From Pseudoalteromonas sp. BSi20652 (GTDB lineage Bacteria > Pseudomonadota > Gammaproteobacteria > Enterobacterales > Alteromonadaceae), in NCBI RefSeq assembly GCF_000239855.1, contig NZ_BADT01000100.1, positions 1 through 52,253 on the forward strand: a DNA stretch of 52,253 nt. Direction: 5' to 3'. Of this stretch, positions 16,499 through 25,766 are shown piece after piece; positions within the stretch are counted from its first letter, which is position 1, and every line of letters begins with the position of its first letter. The notes under the pieces were generated by a model that saw nothing but the letters and a program-made list of their open reading frames with translations, searched no databases and had not been told where the DNA came from. Made by a program: the position numbers and the translations under genes.

Positions 16499-18859
16499 AT
16501 GACGCTTGAGAGAACCGACCGAGTTGAAATCCCAGTCCTAGCACTGCGCGATGTAGTGGTATACCCGCACATGGTGATCCCGCTTTTTGTAGGCCGTGAA
16601 AAATCAATAAAATGCCTAGAAGCGGCAATGGACAAAGACAAACAAATTTTCTTGGTTGCACAAAAAGATGCAACTGTAGATGAACCAGAACAAGATGATA
16701 TTTATCGTATTGGCACTATTGCTACGGTACTTCAGTTATTAAAATTACCAGACGGTACAGTAAAGGTATTAGTTGAGGGTACGCAACGTGCTCAAATTGA
16801 AGAGTTTGTAGATAATGATGACTTCTTTGTAGCTAATGCTCAGTTTATTGAATCTGATTTAATTGATGAGCAAGAGCAAGATGTATTCATCCGTAGCGCT
16901 ATTAGTCAGTTTGAAGGTTATGTAAAACTAAATAAAAAAATCCCACCTGAAGTATTAACGTCAGTGTCTGGAATTGATGAGCCTGCGCGCCTTGCCGATA
17001 CAATGGCTGCGCACATGCCATTAAAAGTACCTGAAAAACAAAAAGTGTTAGAAATTTCAAGTGTTACAGAGCGTCTTGAATATTTAATGGCATTGATGGA
17101 AGGCGAAATAGATCTATTGCAAGTTGAGAAAAAAATCCGTACGCGCGTTAAAAAGCAGATGGAAAAGTCTCAGCGCGAGTATTACCTCAACGAGCAAATG
17201 AAAGCCATTCAAAAAGAACTCGGTGAGCTTGATGATGTACCTGATGAATTTGAAGCACTTAAAAAGCGCATTGAAGAATCGGGCATGCCAACAGAAGCAC
17301 AAGAAAAAGCAACCACAGAGCTTAATAAGCTTAAAATGATGTCGCCAATGTCAGCTGAAGCGACTGTAGTGCGTTCATACATAGATACGTTAATTAATGT
17401 GCCTTGGAAAAAACGCTCTAAAGTGAAAAAAGACTTAGCGGGCGCGCAAAAAATTCTAGATAGTGACCACCATGGTTTAGATAAAGTAAAAGAGCGTATT
17501 TTAGAGTACCTTGCGGTACAACAGCGAACTAATAAGCTCAAAGGCCCAATTTTATGTTTAGTGGGGCCACCAGGTGTTGGTAAAACATCACTTGGACAAT
17601 CTATTGCGCGTTCAACTGGTCGCAAATATGTGCGTATGGCACTGGGCGGCGTACGTGATGAAGCTGAAATCCGTGGCCACCGTCGTACATATATCGGTTC
17701 AATGCCAGGTAAGTTAATTCAAAATATGACTAAAGTGGGCGTTAAAAATCCACTGTTTTTGTTAGATGAAATCGACAAAATGTCATCTGATATGCGTGGC
17801 GACCCAGCGTCAGCATTATTAGAAGTACTCGACCCTGAGCAAAACAGTCATTTTGCTGATCATTACTTAGAAGTTGATTACGATTTATCTGATGTAATGT
17901 TTGTTGCGACATCAAATAGTTTTAATATTCCAGGCCCATTATTGGATCGTATGGAAGTAATTCGCCTATCGGGTTATACCGAAGACGAAAAGTTAAATAT
18001 TGCAAAAGAGCACTTAATAACCAAGCAAGTAAAGCGTAATGGCTTAAAAGAACATGAGATTGAAATTGATGATAGTGCGATCATCGGTATTATTCGTTAC
18101 TACACACGTGAGGCGGGCGTGCGTAATCTTGAGCGCGAAATTTCAAAACTATGCCGTAAAGCAGTTAAAAATATCTTAATTGAAAAAGACACTAAAACAG
18201 TGACTATCAATCAAGATAATCTTGAGGACTTCTTGGGTGTTCAACGCTTTGATTACGGTAAAGCTGAAGATGGCGACCGTATTGGTCAAGTTACAGGCCT
18301 TGCATGGACAGAAGTGGGTGGGGATTTACTAACAATTGAGTGCGCAGCAGTACCAGGTAAAGGTAAACTTACTTATACAGGTTCATTGGGCGATGTAATG
18401 CAAGAGTCGATTCAAGCGGCAATGACCGTTGTCCGTAATCGAGCTGAAGCATTTCGGATTAATAGTGACTTTTATGAAAAACGTGATATTCACGTACACG
18501 TACCAGAGGGCGCAACACCAAAAGATGGTCCAAGTGCAGGTGCTGCAATGGTAACGGGTCTTGTATCTAGCTTAACGGGTAATCCTGTTCGTGCTGATGT
18601 TGCAATGACTGGTGAAATTACGCTACGTGGCGAAGTGCTTCCTATCGGTGGCTTAAAAGAGAAATTATTAGCAGCGCATCGCGGTGGAATTAAAACGGTA
18701 ATCATTCCAAAAATTAACGAACGTGACTTAAAAGAGATACCTGATAACGTGCTGGCAGGTCTTGATATTCACCCAGTTACATGGATTGACGAGGTGTTAA
18801 AACTCGCTTTGGTGCATCCTGTTGATACTTTTTCAGTCGAAACACCAAAAAAGCAGTAA
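16499..18859 (+). CDS. lon: ATP-dependent protease La (Lon)
   Basis: Lon is the hexameric cytosolic AAA+ protease that degrades misfolded and selected regulatory proteins. The 786-residue protein is closely similar to E. coli Lon throughout. It has the N-terminal substrate domain ([18 protein letters not shown] from residue 12), a coiled linker, Walker [10 protein letters not shown] at about 355-363, and Walker [10 protein letters not shown]. The Ser-Lys dyad is S679 (PKDGPSAG) and K722 (GGLKEK), the same numbers as in E. coli. ATG 16499 is chosen over ATG 16463 because the conserved MTLER start and the promoter position fit it. The clpX-lon-hupB-ppiD order is partly visible. Confidence 0.98.
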   Translation: MTLERTDRVEIPVLALRDVVVYPHMVIPLFVGREKSIKCLEAAMDKDKQIFLVAQKDATVDEPEQDDIYRIGTIATVLQLLKLPDGTVKVLVEGTQRAQIEEFVDNDDFFVANAQFIESDLIDEQEQDVFIRSAISQFEGYVKLNKKIPPEVLTSVSGIDEPARLADTMAAHMPLKVPEKQKVLEISSVTERLEYLMALMEGEIDLLQVEKKIRTRVKKQMEKSQREYYLNEQMKAIQKELGELDDVPDEFEALKKRIEESGMPTEAQEKATTELNKLKMMSPMSAEATVVRSYIDTLINVPWKKRSKVKKDLAGAQKILDSDHHGLDKVKERILEYLAVQQRTNKLKGPILCLVGPPGVGKTSLGQSIARSTGRKYVRMALGGVRDEAEIRGHRRTYIGSMPGKLIQNMTKVGVKNPLFLLDEIDKMSSDMRGDPASALLEVLDPEQNSHFADHYLEVDYDLSDVMFVATSNSFNIPGPLLDRMEVIRLSGYTEDEKLNIAKEHLITKQVKRNGLKEHEIEIDDSAIIGIIRYYTREAGVRNLEREISKLCRKAVKNILIEKDTKTVTINQDNLEDFLGVQRFDYGKAEDGDRIGQVTGLAWTEVGGDLLTIECAAVPGKGKLTYTGSLGDVMQESIQAAMTVVRNRAEAFRINSDFYEKRDIHVHVPEGATPKDGPSAGAAMVTGLVSSLTGNPVRADVAMTGEITLRGEVLPIGGLKEKLLAAHRGGIKTVIIPKINERDLKEIPDNVLAGLDIHPVTWIDEVLKLALVHPVDTFSVETPKKQ

Positions 18860-18929
18860 AAAACTTAAAAAAAGTGCTTTTTAGGGCTTTTCAAATCTAA
18901 ACGGTATGATAAGTTAAGCACTGGTTTTC

Positions 18930-18957
18930 AAGCCTAGCCCGCACAGGGCCTAGGCTT
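18930..18957. repeat. GC-rich hairpin between lon and hupB
   Basis: AAGCCTAGCCC and GGGCCTAGGCTT form a 11-bp stem with one bulge and a four-base loop. No T tract follows, so it is not a standard terminator on the plus strand. It may shield the lon mRNA 3' end or separate lon from the hupB promoter. Confidence 0.5.
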
Positions 18958-19069
18958 AAGAAAAATATAATTATGTGAGCATAATAAGTTTGCTCTAAAA
19001 TTTCAAAAAAAGTGATGTTAGTTTAAAAAACCATCGCTCTTGATAATAACAATGAAAGAGGATGATATT

Positions 19070-19342
19070 GTGAATAAATCTCAATTAATCGATCAAATCG
19101 CAGCTGATGCTGACATTTCTAAAGCGGCTGCAGGTCGTGCACTAGATTCATTCATCGAATCTGTAACTGGCGCGTTAAAAGAAGGCGACTCAGTTGCACT
19201 TGTTGGTTTTGGTACTTTTTCGGTACGTGAGCGTGCTGCACGTTCAGGCCGTAACCCGCAAACTGGTGAAACTATTCAAATTGCTGCTGCCACTATCCCA
19301 GCTTTTAAAGCCGGTAAAGCGCTTAAAGATGCAGTAAACTAA
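19070..19342 (+). CDS. hupB: DNA-binding protein HU-beta
   Basis: HU-beta is a small nucleoid protein that bends and wraps DNA. The 90-residue protein begins [11 protein letters not shown] with a GTG start at 19070, placed by AAAGAGGAT upstream and by the E. coli homologue of identical length. The beta-arm motif GRNPQTGE with the intercalating proline, VALVGFGTF and the end [14 protein letters not shown] are intact. A longer in-frame reading from TTG 19040 is not supported. It lies between lon and ppiD, as in E. coli. Confidence 0.97.
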   Translation: MNKSQLIDQIAADADISKAAAGRALDSFIESVTGALKEGDSVALVGFGTFSVRERAARSGRNPQTGETIQIAAATIPAFKAGKALKDAVN

Positions 19343-19374
19343 TCACTGTTTTAAACACATTAGTTATGGCGAGT

Positions 19375-19419
19375 GTAAAGTTACTTATTCACCACAACAG
19401 ATGAATTAAGTAACTTTAC
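19375..19419. repeat. Long near-perfect inverted repeat after hupB
   Basis: GTAAAGTTACTTATTCA and TGAATTAAGTAACTTTAC pair over 17 bp with one bulged base around a ten-base loop. It lies 32 bases after the hupB stop and 18 bases before a separate terminator. There is no T run of its own. Possible roles are mRNA stability, a small-RNA body or a protein binding site. Confidence 0.6.
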
Positions 19420-19437
19420 CGCCAGTTACTTCAAGTG

Positions 19438-19470
19438 AAAAAGCGTATCTGGTAAGATACGCTTTTTTTA
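19438..19470 (+). terminator. Rho-independent terminator between hupB and ppiD
   Basis: AAAAAGCGTATCT pairs with AGATACGCTTTTT around GGTA, ending in seven T. Confidence 0.9.
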
Positions 19471-19513
19471 CATGTGACAAGGTAAAATACCTTGATCAAA
19501 AAGAGATAAACAA

Positions 19514-21415
19514 ATGCTTGAGAAAATCAGAGAAGGTTCGCAAGGACCTGTAGCCAAAATAATTTTAGGCGCGGTGATTTTATCTTTTGCCTTAGCTGGG
19601 ATCGGTAGTTACCTAGGTCAAACCACAGAACAACCCGTTGCTGAAGTAAATGGAATTAAAATTAGTCAAACCGATTTCAACCGTGCTTATCAAAACGAAC
19701 GTAGTCGTTTAGAGCAACAGTTTGGTGAATACTTTACACAAATTGCGGCTGATCCAAATTACATGGCACAAATTCGTCAAGGTGTAGTTGACCGCTTAGT
19801 ACAACAAGAATTGCAATCACAGCTAGCGGCTGATTTAGGCCTTCGCGTAAGCGACGAAAGTGTACGTAAAACAATTTTAGAGCTACCGTACTTTCAAATT
19901 GGTGAAAAGTTTAATAACGATCGTTACTTGCAAGTAATTCGTCAAATGAACTTTCAACCAGATGCTTTTCGTGAATACTTACGTAAAGATATGACACGTA
20001 GTCAGGTTGTATCAGCTGTTGCAGGTACAGACTTTGCCCTAGAGAGCGAGCTCAAAAGCGCAATTGCTCTACAGCAGCAAACTCGTAGTATTGATTACCT
20101 AGTTGTAAACAAAGAAGCACTTGCAATAAACGTTGAAGTGTCAGAGCGAGAAGTATCTGATTACTACGAGTTAAACGCATCACAATTTTTATCTCCAGAG
20201 CTTATCTCAGTAAGTTATATAGAGCTTAAAGCACAAGATATAAATGTTGAATCGGTAACCGAGGATGACGTTAAAGCGTATTACGATCAAAACAAAGCAC
20301 AATACGTTGAGCCAGAAAAACGTCGCGTATCACATATCTTAATTGATAACAGTGAAGACGATGATGCAGCAAAAGAGAAAGCTAATGCACTTCATGTACA
20401 ACTAGAGCAAGGTGCAGACTTTGCTGAGTTAGCACAATCATCATCTGACGATATCGTTAGTGGCGAAATGGGCGGCGATCTTGAATGGATTGAACGTGAC
20501 GTAATGGACCCTGCATTTGAAGACGCGACTTTCGCACTTCAAAACAAAGGTGATATTTCTGAGGTTGTTGCTTCTGAGTTTGGTTATCACATAATTAAAC
20601 TTACAGACATTCAACCACAACAAGTTAAAGCGTATGACGATGTTAAAGCTGACTTACGTGCTGAATTAGAACAAGCTGAAAAAGTAGATGCATTTTACGA
20701 AAAGCAAACTGAAATGGGTGCACTTGCATTTGAAATTTCAGACCGCTTAGATGATGCTGCAGAAGTTGCTGAAGTGGAAGTTAAATCTACACCTCTTTTA
20801 GCACTCAATGCTCTACCAGAGCCGTTAAACAGCCCTGCAGTTGTAACAGCACTAACATCAGTTGATTTACTTGAAGATAAAGTAAACTCTGAAGTTATTG
20901 AGCTTGGTGAGGAGCATGCAATTATTGTTCGTATTAACGAGCATAAACCTGCAGCGACTAAACCACTAGATGAAGTAAGCGAGCAAATTAAAGCGCGTTT
21001 AGTTAATGAAAAATCATCTGAGCTTGCTAAAGAAAAAGCGCGTAGCTTATTTGCAGAAGTACAAGCAGGTAAGAGCTTAAACGATGTAGCAAACGAGCAA
21101 AGCTTAACGGTTCGCCAAGAAGCGCAGTTAACACGTCAAAGTTACACTGTGTCACCTGCTATAGTGACTCAAGCATTTAAGATGGCTCACCCAGCAGGCT
21201 CTGCAGTATTTGAGCTCGTTAATTTAAATAATGGTGATGCAGCAATTGTAGCGCTTAAGTCGGTAACAGATGCACAAGTTGCAGCTAACATTGATCCTCA
21301 AGCAAAACAAAGCATTACTATGGCGCAAGCTAATAAAAACTACATGGTATTTATTGAAGCGCTTAAGGCAAATGCTGAGCTTAACTTACCAACGACTGCA
21401 CAACCAGTTGAGTAA
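19514..21415 (+). CDS. ppiD: Periplasmic folding chaperone PpiD
   Basis: PpiD is an inner-membrane-anchored periplasmic chaperone next to the SecYEG exit. The 633-residue protein has an N-terminal anchor (about residues 14-34, AKIILGAVILSFALAGIGSY) and a SurA-like chaperone helix region (about 35-180). A parvulin-type domain (about 268-360) begins KRRVSHILI and ends FGYHIIKLTDI, and a second partial chaperone region follows. The E. coli parvulin domain is inactive as a prolyl isomerase; whether this one is active cannot be told. Length is close to the E. coli protein (623). It has its own terminator. Confidence 0.95.
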   Translation: MLEKIREGSQGPVAKIILGAVILSFALAGIGSYLGQTTEQPVAEVNGIKISQTDFNRAYQNERSRLEQQFGEYFTQIAADPNYMAQIRQGVVDRLVQQELQSQLAADLGLRVSDESVRKTILELPYFQIGEKFNNDRYLQVIRQMNFQPDAFREYLRKDMTRSQVVSAVAGTDFALESELKSAIALQQQTRSIDYLVVNKEALAINVEVSEREVSDYYELNASQFLSPELISVSYIELKAQDINVESVTEDDVKAYYDQNKAQYVEPEKRRVSHILIDNSEDDDAAKEKANALHVQLEQGADFAELAQSSSDDIVSGEMGGDLEWIERDVMDPAFEDATFALQNKGDISEVVASEFGYHIIKLTDIQPQQVKAYDDVKADLRAELEQAEKVDAFYEKQTEMGALAFEISDRLDDAAEVAEVEVKSTPLLALNALPEPLNSPAVVTALTSVDLLEDKVNSEVIELGEEHAIIVRINEHKPAATKPLDEVSEQIKARLVNEKSSELAKEKARSLFAEVQAGKSLNDVANEQSLTVRQEAQLTRQSYTVSPAIVTQAFKMAHPAGSAVFELVNLNNGDAAIVALKSVTDAQVAANIDPQAKQSITMAQANKNYMVFIEALKANAELNLPTTAQPVE

Positions 21416-21434
21416 TTAATTTTAGCTCATAAAG

Positions 21435-21460
21435 AAAGGCGCTTTTAAAGCGCCTTTTTT
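21435..21460 (+). terminator. Rho-independent terminator after ppiD
   Basis: AAAGGCGCTT and AAGCGCCTTT form a ten-bp stem directly followed by T residues, 19 bases after the stop. Confidence 0.9.
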
Positions 21461-21482
21461 ATTGTCTTGAATAAAGTAGGTA

Positions 21483-21526
21483 TAATACCAATTCGCTTAA
21501 TTAAGCATTATTGCGGATTGGTATTA
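21483..21526. repeat. Intergenic palindromic repeat TAATACCAAT...ATTGGTATTA
   Basis: Ten-base perfect arms TAATACCAAT and ATTGGTATTA, extended inwards by GC pairs, flank a TTAATTAAG-type centre. The right arm contains the stop codon of the VOC gene, so the element may double as its terminator. I recall this kind of arm as common between genes in related marine bacteria, but copy number was not checked. Confidence 0.6.
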
Positions 21527-22009
21527 ATTACCTCTGGCAATAAACTCAATCCGATTGCCGCTAGGCTCTCTTATCATCATATGCTGGGTTGGGCCCCTAC
21601 CTAAATTTTCGGGTGCAAACTCTATAATAATATTATTTTGCATTTTTAAGTGTTCATGTAGCTCGCTTAACCTTTTGATACTTTCAACACTGAGTGCTAA
21701 ATGGTGTAAGCCCACATTTTCTGCTCGATTAAACTCTACACGTTTTGCATCGTTTTTCACGCGCCATAATGTAATGGTTATTTTATTGTTTGATAAAAAA
21801 TAAGCAGGATAGTCTGGGTCATTTCCTAGCGTTTTAAAGCCAAGTACATCAGTAAAAAATGCTTTGGATGCATCTAAGTTTGATACGGTTAACCCTAAAT
21901 GATCAACGCCACCAACCCAATTTTTAATCTTTTTTGGTGTATCAGCAACAGCTGAAGCTGACAGAAGGAGTAAGGGGGAAAGGCTAAGTAATAACTTTTG
22001 TTTAAGCAT
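21524..22009 (-). CDS. VOC family protein with signal peptide
   Basis: This 161-residue protein has a clear secretory signal (hydrophobic core LLLSLSPLLLLSASA, probable cleavage after AVA near residue 22). A single vicinal-oxygen-chelate domain follows. Two beta-alpha-beta modules are seen: GGVDHLGLTVSNLDASKAFF with a metal-type His, and VGLHHLALSV, with REPSGNRIEFI closing the domain. These are the glyoxalase/bleomycin-resistance/dioxygenase fold. Most such proteins are cytosolic, so a periplasmic one is unusual. The candidate metal ligands HxG, HHLAL and final glutamate suggest an enzyme, substrate unknown. It stands alone downstream of ppiD on the other strand. Confidence 0.8.
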   Translation of the reverse strand: MLKQKLLLSLSPLLLLSASAVADTPKKIKNWVGGVDHLGLTVSNLDASKAFFTDVLGFKTLGNDPDYPAYFLSNNKITITLWRVKNDAKRVEFNRAENVGLHHLALSVESIKRLSELHEHLKMQNNIIIEFAPENLGRGPTQHMMIREPSGNRIEFIARGN

Positions 22010-22097
22010 GAGATCTCTTGTTAATTAAATACACTTAACAAGAAGACCCATCTAAATACGGTTAACTTACAAAAAAGTTAGGTATTTATAATCTGCC

Positions 22098-22859
22098 TTA
22101 GCAGCTCAATAATCGCTGCGTTACTTTTGATTGGGGATTTTGAAAAACCTCTTCAGTAGGGCCGTATTCAACTACTTCGCCCTTATCAAGCACAACAACG
22201 TGATCGCTAATATGGCGTACTAAGCTTAAATGATGGGTGATCATTACATAGGTTAATCCTGTATCTCGTTGCAGTTTAAGTAACAAGTTTACTATTTGGG
22301 CGCGTATAGAAGGGTCTAAAGACGAAAGAGCTTCATCAAGAACAATCACCTTAGGATCTAAAATTAATGCGCGAGCAAACGCTACACGCTGTAATTGCCC
22401 TACACTAAACATATGTGGGTAGTAGTGTCGGTGATCCACTAGTAAACCAACTTTTGATAGCGTAGCCGCTATTTTTTCTTCACGCTCTGTATTATCAAAA
22501 CCAGTATTGTACTGCAGGCAATCATCAAGCATTTCGCCAATAGTTAATCCTGGATTTAATGATGCGCCTGAATCTTGAAAAATCATACGGATGTGGCGAC
22601 ATTGATTATCGCGTACACCCTTGTCTTCAATAATGTTATTTTCAAGTAAAATTTGCCCGCTATCAGCACTATCAGCACCAGAAAGTAACTTAGCTAAGGT
22701 ACTTTTTCCTGAACCGGTTTCGCCAATAATTGCAATGCTTTCGCCTTTACCCACACAAAATGAAATGTTTTTAAGTACTTCAAACTTTTTACGTGAAAAA
22801 AGCCCAGCTCGTACATTGAATGTTTTCGATAACGCTTGTACTTTTAATAACGGTTGCAT
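22098..22859 (-). CDS. sapF: Peptide ABC transporter ATPase SapF
   Basis: SapF is the second ATPase of the Sap importer, tied in various bacteria to antimicrobial-peptide resistance, potassium uptake or putrescine export. The 253-residue protein has Walker A GETGSGKST at about residues 37-45. The Q-loop region reads IRMIFQDSG, the signature is FSVGQLQRVAFARAL, and Walker B is VIVLDEALSSLD, the last resembling E. coli SapF. ATG 22859 shares its position with the sapD stop. It is last in the sapABCDF-type operon. Confidence 0.92.
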   Translation of the reverse strand: MQPLLKVQALSKTFNVRAGLFSRKKFEVLKNISFCVGKGESIAIIGETGSGKSTLAKLLSGADSADSGQILLENNIIEDKGVRDNQCRHIRMIFQDSGASLNPGLTIGEMLDDCLQYNTGFDNTEREEKIAATLSKVGLLVDHRHYYPHMFSVGQLQRVAFARALILDPKVIVLDEALSSLDPSIRAQIVNLLLKLQRDTGLTYVMITHHLSLVRHISDHVVVLDKGEVVEYGPTEEVFQNPQSKVTQRLLSC

Positions 22860-23851
22860 TATTTCATGTCCTTAATTAGCGGGAAATGGCATGCGTAACT
22901 ATGTCCGTGGTGCTTAGTAAGGGGAGGTGTGATTACACATGCTTTTTGTGCTTGTGGACAACGTGGTCCTAAACGGCAGCCAATAGGCAAGTGTTGTAGG
23001 GTTGGAATAGTGCCTTTGAGAGCATAAAAAGGCTCTTTATGGGCTAAACCTTGTTCGTAGTCGGGCAAACTTTTTAATAAAGCTTGTGTATAGGGATGGC
23101 GAGGTTGTTTAAATATTTGCTCGGTCGGACCTGCTTCAACCATTTGTCCACAATATAAAACGTGAATACCATGTGACCAATGCGCAATTTCTTCAAGTTC
23201 GTGAGAAATCATCAAGATGGACATGTTTTTAAGTTGGTTTAAGCTTTTTAATAACCTAAACACTTGTGCACGCGTTGTGCTTTCAAGCGCTGTAGTTGGC
23301 TCATCAGCAATTAATAGCTTGGGGGTTCTGGCAATCGCCATTGCTATCATGACTTTTTGACATACGCCTTCTGAGAGTTCGTGTGGATAGCTACTTAGTA
23401 CCGCTTCGTGGTTTTTAATACCTACTTTATGGATGAGTGCTTTTACTCTGTCTTTTCGCTCGCGGTTGCGCTTTAAAAAGAAACCCTTAGTAGCAACCTC
23501 TGGTAATGTTTCGGCAATTTGGTCAAATATTTTAGCGGTCGGGTCAAGGCAGCGGCTTGGGTCTTGATAGATCATCGCTATATCCTGGCTTACAATTTTA
23601 CGACGTTGATCAGGAGTTAAACGCATCAAGTCTACACCGCGCCAATGAATACGGTCGGCTGTTATATCCCAGCGTTCGTTTAGTACGCCAATAATGGCTT
23701 TAGCAATTAGGCTTTTGCCAGAGCCAGATTCACCTACAAGTGCATGTACCTCACCTTCTTTTAAGCTAAAGCTGACTCTATCTACCGCTCTTATAACGGT
23801 TTCTGAAGTGCGAAGTTCAATTGTTAGGTTTCGAACATCAAGTAATTGCAT
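22859..23851 (-). CDS. sapD: Peptide ABC transporter ATPase SapD
   Basis: SapD is the first ATPase of the Sap transporter. The 330-residue protein matches E. coli SapD in length and layout: Walker A GESGSGKSLIAKA at about residues 38-50, a long insert with DRIHWRGVDLMRL, and the divergent signature LSEGVCQKVMIA. Walker B is LLIADEPTTALE. The C-terminal oligopeptide-transporter domain contains LPIGCRLGPRCP and further cysteines. It overlaps sapF by one base and follows sapC directly. Confidence 0.93.
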   Translation of the reverse strand: MQLLDVRNLTIELRTSETVIRAVDRVSFSLKEGEVHALVGESGSGKSLIAKAIIGVLNERWDITADRIHWRGVDLMRLTPDQRRKIVSQDIAMIYQDPSRCLDPTAKIFDQIAETLPEVATKGFFLKRNRERKDRVKALIHKVGIKNHEAVLSSYPHELSEGVCQKVMIAMAIARTPKLLIADEPTTALESTTRAQVFRLLKSLNQLKNMSILMISHELEEIAHWSHGIHVLYCGQMVEAGPTEQIFKQPRHPYTQALLKSLPDYEQGLAHKEPFYALKGTIPTLQHLPIGCRLGPRCPQAQKACVITPPLTKHHGHSYACHFPLIKDMK

Positions 23852-24745
23852 TCAATCAGCCTTACGTGCTTTTAGCACTTGTCGCAGACCATCACCTACT
23901 AAATTTGTAGATAATACGGCTAAAAATAGTAGAACGCCGGGCAGGGCAACCGTCCAAGGCGCTAAATAAATTAGGCCTAAATTTTCGGCTAATATTGCAC
24001 CCCACTCGGTGGTTGGTGGCTGAGCGCCTAGTTTTAAAAACCCCAGTGCAGAAATATCCAATATGGCAGTCGAAAGCGCCATGGTGAATATAACCACAAT
24101 ATGCTCATAAATATTAGGGAAAATACCGCGCGATATAATATGCCAATTAGATGCGCCATCGAGCCTGAAGGCGGTAATGTAATCTTTATTTAATTCATCA
24201 ACAATAAGGTTTCTTATTGAGTGAATAAACTGTGGTAAAAGCGCTAAAATAATAGCCCACACGGTATTCATTAAACCAGGACCCAGTATAGCGATTATTA
24301 TTATTGCCAATAATAACGAAGGAATAGAGAGCGTTATATCAAGTAAATGATTTAAAAAGCTTGATCGTAAACCACGGCTAATACCTGCAAAAGTACCCAC
24401 TAATACACCAATAATAGTGGTGAGAAGCGCGGCCACAACAGATAAACCAAACGTATATGTAGCACCATTCATTAAACGCGAAAGTACATCGCGGCCTAAA
24501 TCATCGGTGCCTAAAATAAAGCGGACATCGCCCATTTCACGCCAAGATGGTGGGATAAGCAATGCATCACTATGCTGTTGGTTAACACCATAAGGAGCTA
24601 AAAGTGGCGCTGTTGCGGCTAATAACGCAAATGCTAAAAATATCCATAAACCAACCAATGCTGGATGATTATTTTTAAATTTTCGCCAAAATCGCGCGAG
24701 TGGCGATTTATTCGACTCTTCAGAAAATAAATTAAACTTTGCCAT
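23852..24745 (-). CDS. sapC: Peptide ABC transporter permease SapC
   Basis: This 297-residue inner-membrane permease is of the DppC/OppC type. It has an N-terminal cytoplasmic stretch and helix (WIFLAFALLAATAPLL), then FILGTDDLGRDVLSRLMNGA, the conserved block of this subfamily. Five more helices follow, with the EAA-like loop FRLDGASNWHIISRGIFPN. It pairs with SapB as the channel. The start overlaps the end of sapB by 14 bases, supporting translational coupling. Confidence 0.92.
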   Translation of the reverse strand: MAKFNLFSEESNKSPLARFWRKFKNNHPALVGLWIFLAFALLAATAPLLAPYGVNQQHSDALLIPPSWREMGDVRFILGTDDLGRDVLSRLMNGATYTFGLSVVAALLTTIIGVLVGTFAGISRGLRSSFLNHLLDITLSIPSLLLAIIIIAILGPGLMNTVWAIILALLPQFIHSIRNLIVDELNKDYITAFRLDGASNWHIISRGIFPNIYEHIVVIFTMALSTAILDISALGFLKLGAQPPTTEWGAILAENLGLIYLAPWTVALPGVLLFLAVLSTNLVGDGLRQVLKARKAD

Positions 24746-25766
24746 GGGCTTGATTCCGCGAGAGTGGGTCGAATAGAGTGTAAATAAGCTCAGCTGTAAT
24801 AGTGGCTAAAATAACAAACAACGATACCGCCATTAAACCGCCTTGAATAGCGGGGAAGTCGCGTTGATAAATACTGTCAATTAACCAGCGACCAATACCT
24901 GGCCACGAAAAAATGACTTCGGTTATCATTGCAAGTGTTATTAGCGTACTAAACTGTAAACCAATTTGCTTAATTACCGGTAGTAATGCATTACGCAGTG
25001 CATGGTGCATTATAAGTTGCCTGCGATTAAGCCCTTTTGCTCTTGCCGTTTTAATAAAGTTTTGATCCATTACTTTAAGCATCGACTCGCGAGTAAAACG
25101 AACCAATACAGTTGTTGGATACATGGCAAGTACAATAGTAGGTAGCGTTAAATGATGCAGTGCATCTAAAAATGCAATTCCTTTGTAGGGAAAACCCGCT
25201 AACGCGATATCAATTAAGATAAAGCCTGTATCGGCGGGAATTTCATAAAGGAGCCCCATCCTTCCTGACATAGGAAACCAGCCAAGCTTTAATGAAAAAA
25301 CCATTATTAATAACAATGCGAGCCAAAATACAGGCATTGAATAACCCACCATAGTGGTAGAATTTATAAGTTTATCGGGCCAGCGTTTATGATAGCCAGA
25401 GCCTAAAATGCCAGTAGGTACACCAATAACAACCGATACAATCAATGCATACACGCTAAGCTCTAAGGTAGCCGGTAGCAAATCCACAATATGGCCAAAA
25501 ACACTGTTACCAGAGGCAAACGAAAGCCCCCAATCACCCTGAAATATTCGCCCTAAAAAGGCAATGTATTGCATAAAGTAATTGCTGTTATATAAATACT
25601 TGTCTTCAAGCTCACTATGCTGTGCAAAGTTACTACTTGGTATGCCGCTTAAATTACTTAGCGGATCACCGGGAAATAAATACGCCAGTGAAAACGTAAA
25701 TACGCTGAGCATCAGTATCATAAAAAAGAACAAACCAAGGCGGCGTAAAACATAATCTAAGATCAT
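24732..25766 (-). CDS. sapB: Peptide ABC transporter permease SapB
   Basis: This 344-residue permease is of the DppB/OppB type. It begins YVLRRLGLFFFMILMLSVF (first helix), then FPGDPL, then five further helices. The EAA-type loop is KTARAKGLNRRQLIMHHALRN and it ends with DPLSRNQ. Length and order fit SapB. The start codon overlaps by one base the stop of sapA and its end overlaps sapC. Confidence 0.92.
   Translation of the reverse strand: MILDYVLRRLGLFFFMILMLSVFTFSLAYLFPGDPLSNLSGIPSSNFAQHSELEDKYLYNSNYFMQYIAFLGRIFQGDWGLSFASGNSVFGHIVDLLPATLELSVYALIVSVVIGVPTGILGSGYHKRWPDKLINSTTMVGYSMPVFWLALLLIMVFSLKLGWFPMSGRMGLLYEIPADTGFILIDIALAGFPYKGIAFLDALHHLTLPTIVLAMYPTTVLVRFTRESMLKVMDQNFIKTARAKGLNRRQLIMHHALRNALLPVIKQIGLQFSTLITLAMITEVIFSWPGIGRWLIDSIYQRDFPAIQGGLMAVSLFVILATITAELIYTLFDPLSRNQAHGKV

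Noticed and set aside
19040-19069. Longer hupB start at TTG 19040
   Set aside because: HU proteins are about 90 residues, and GTG 19070 with AAAGAGGAT matches the conserved N-terminus.
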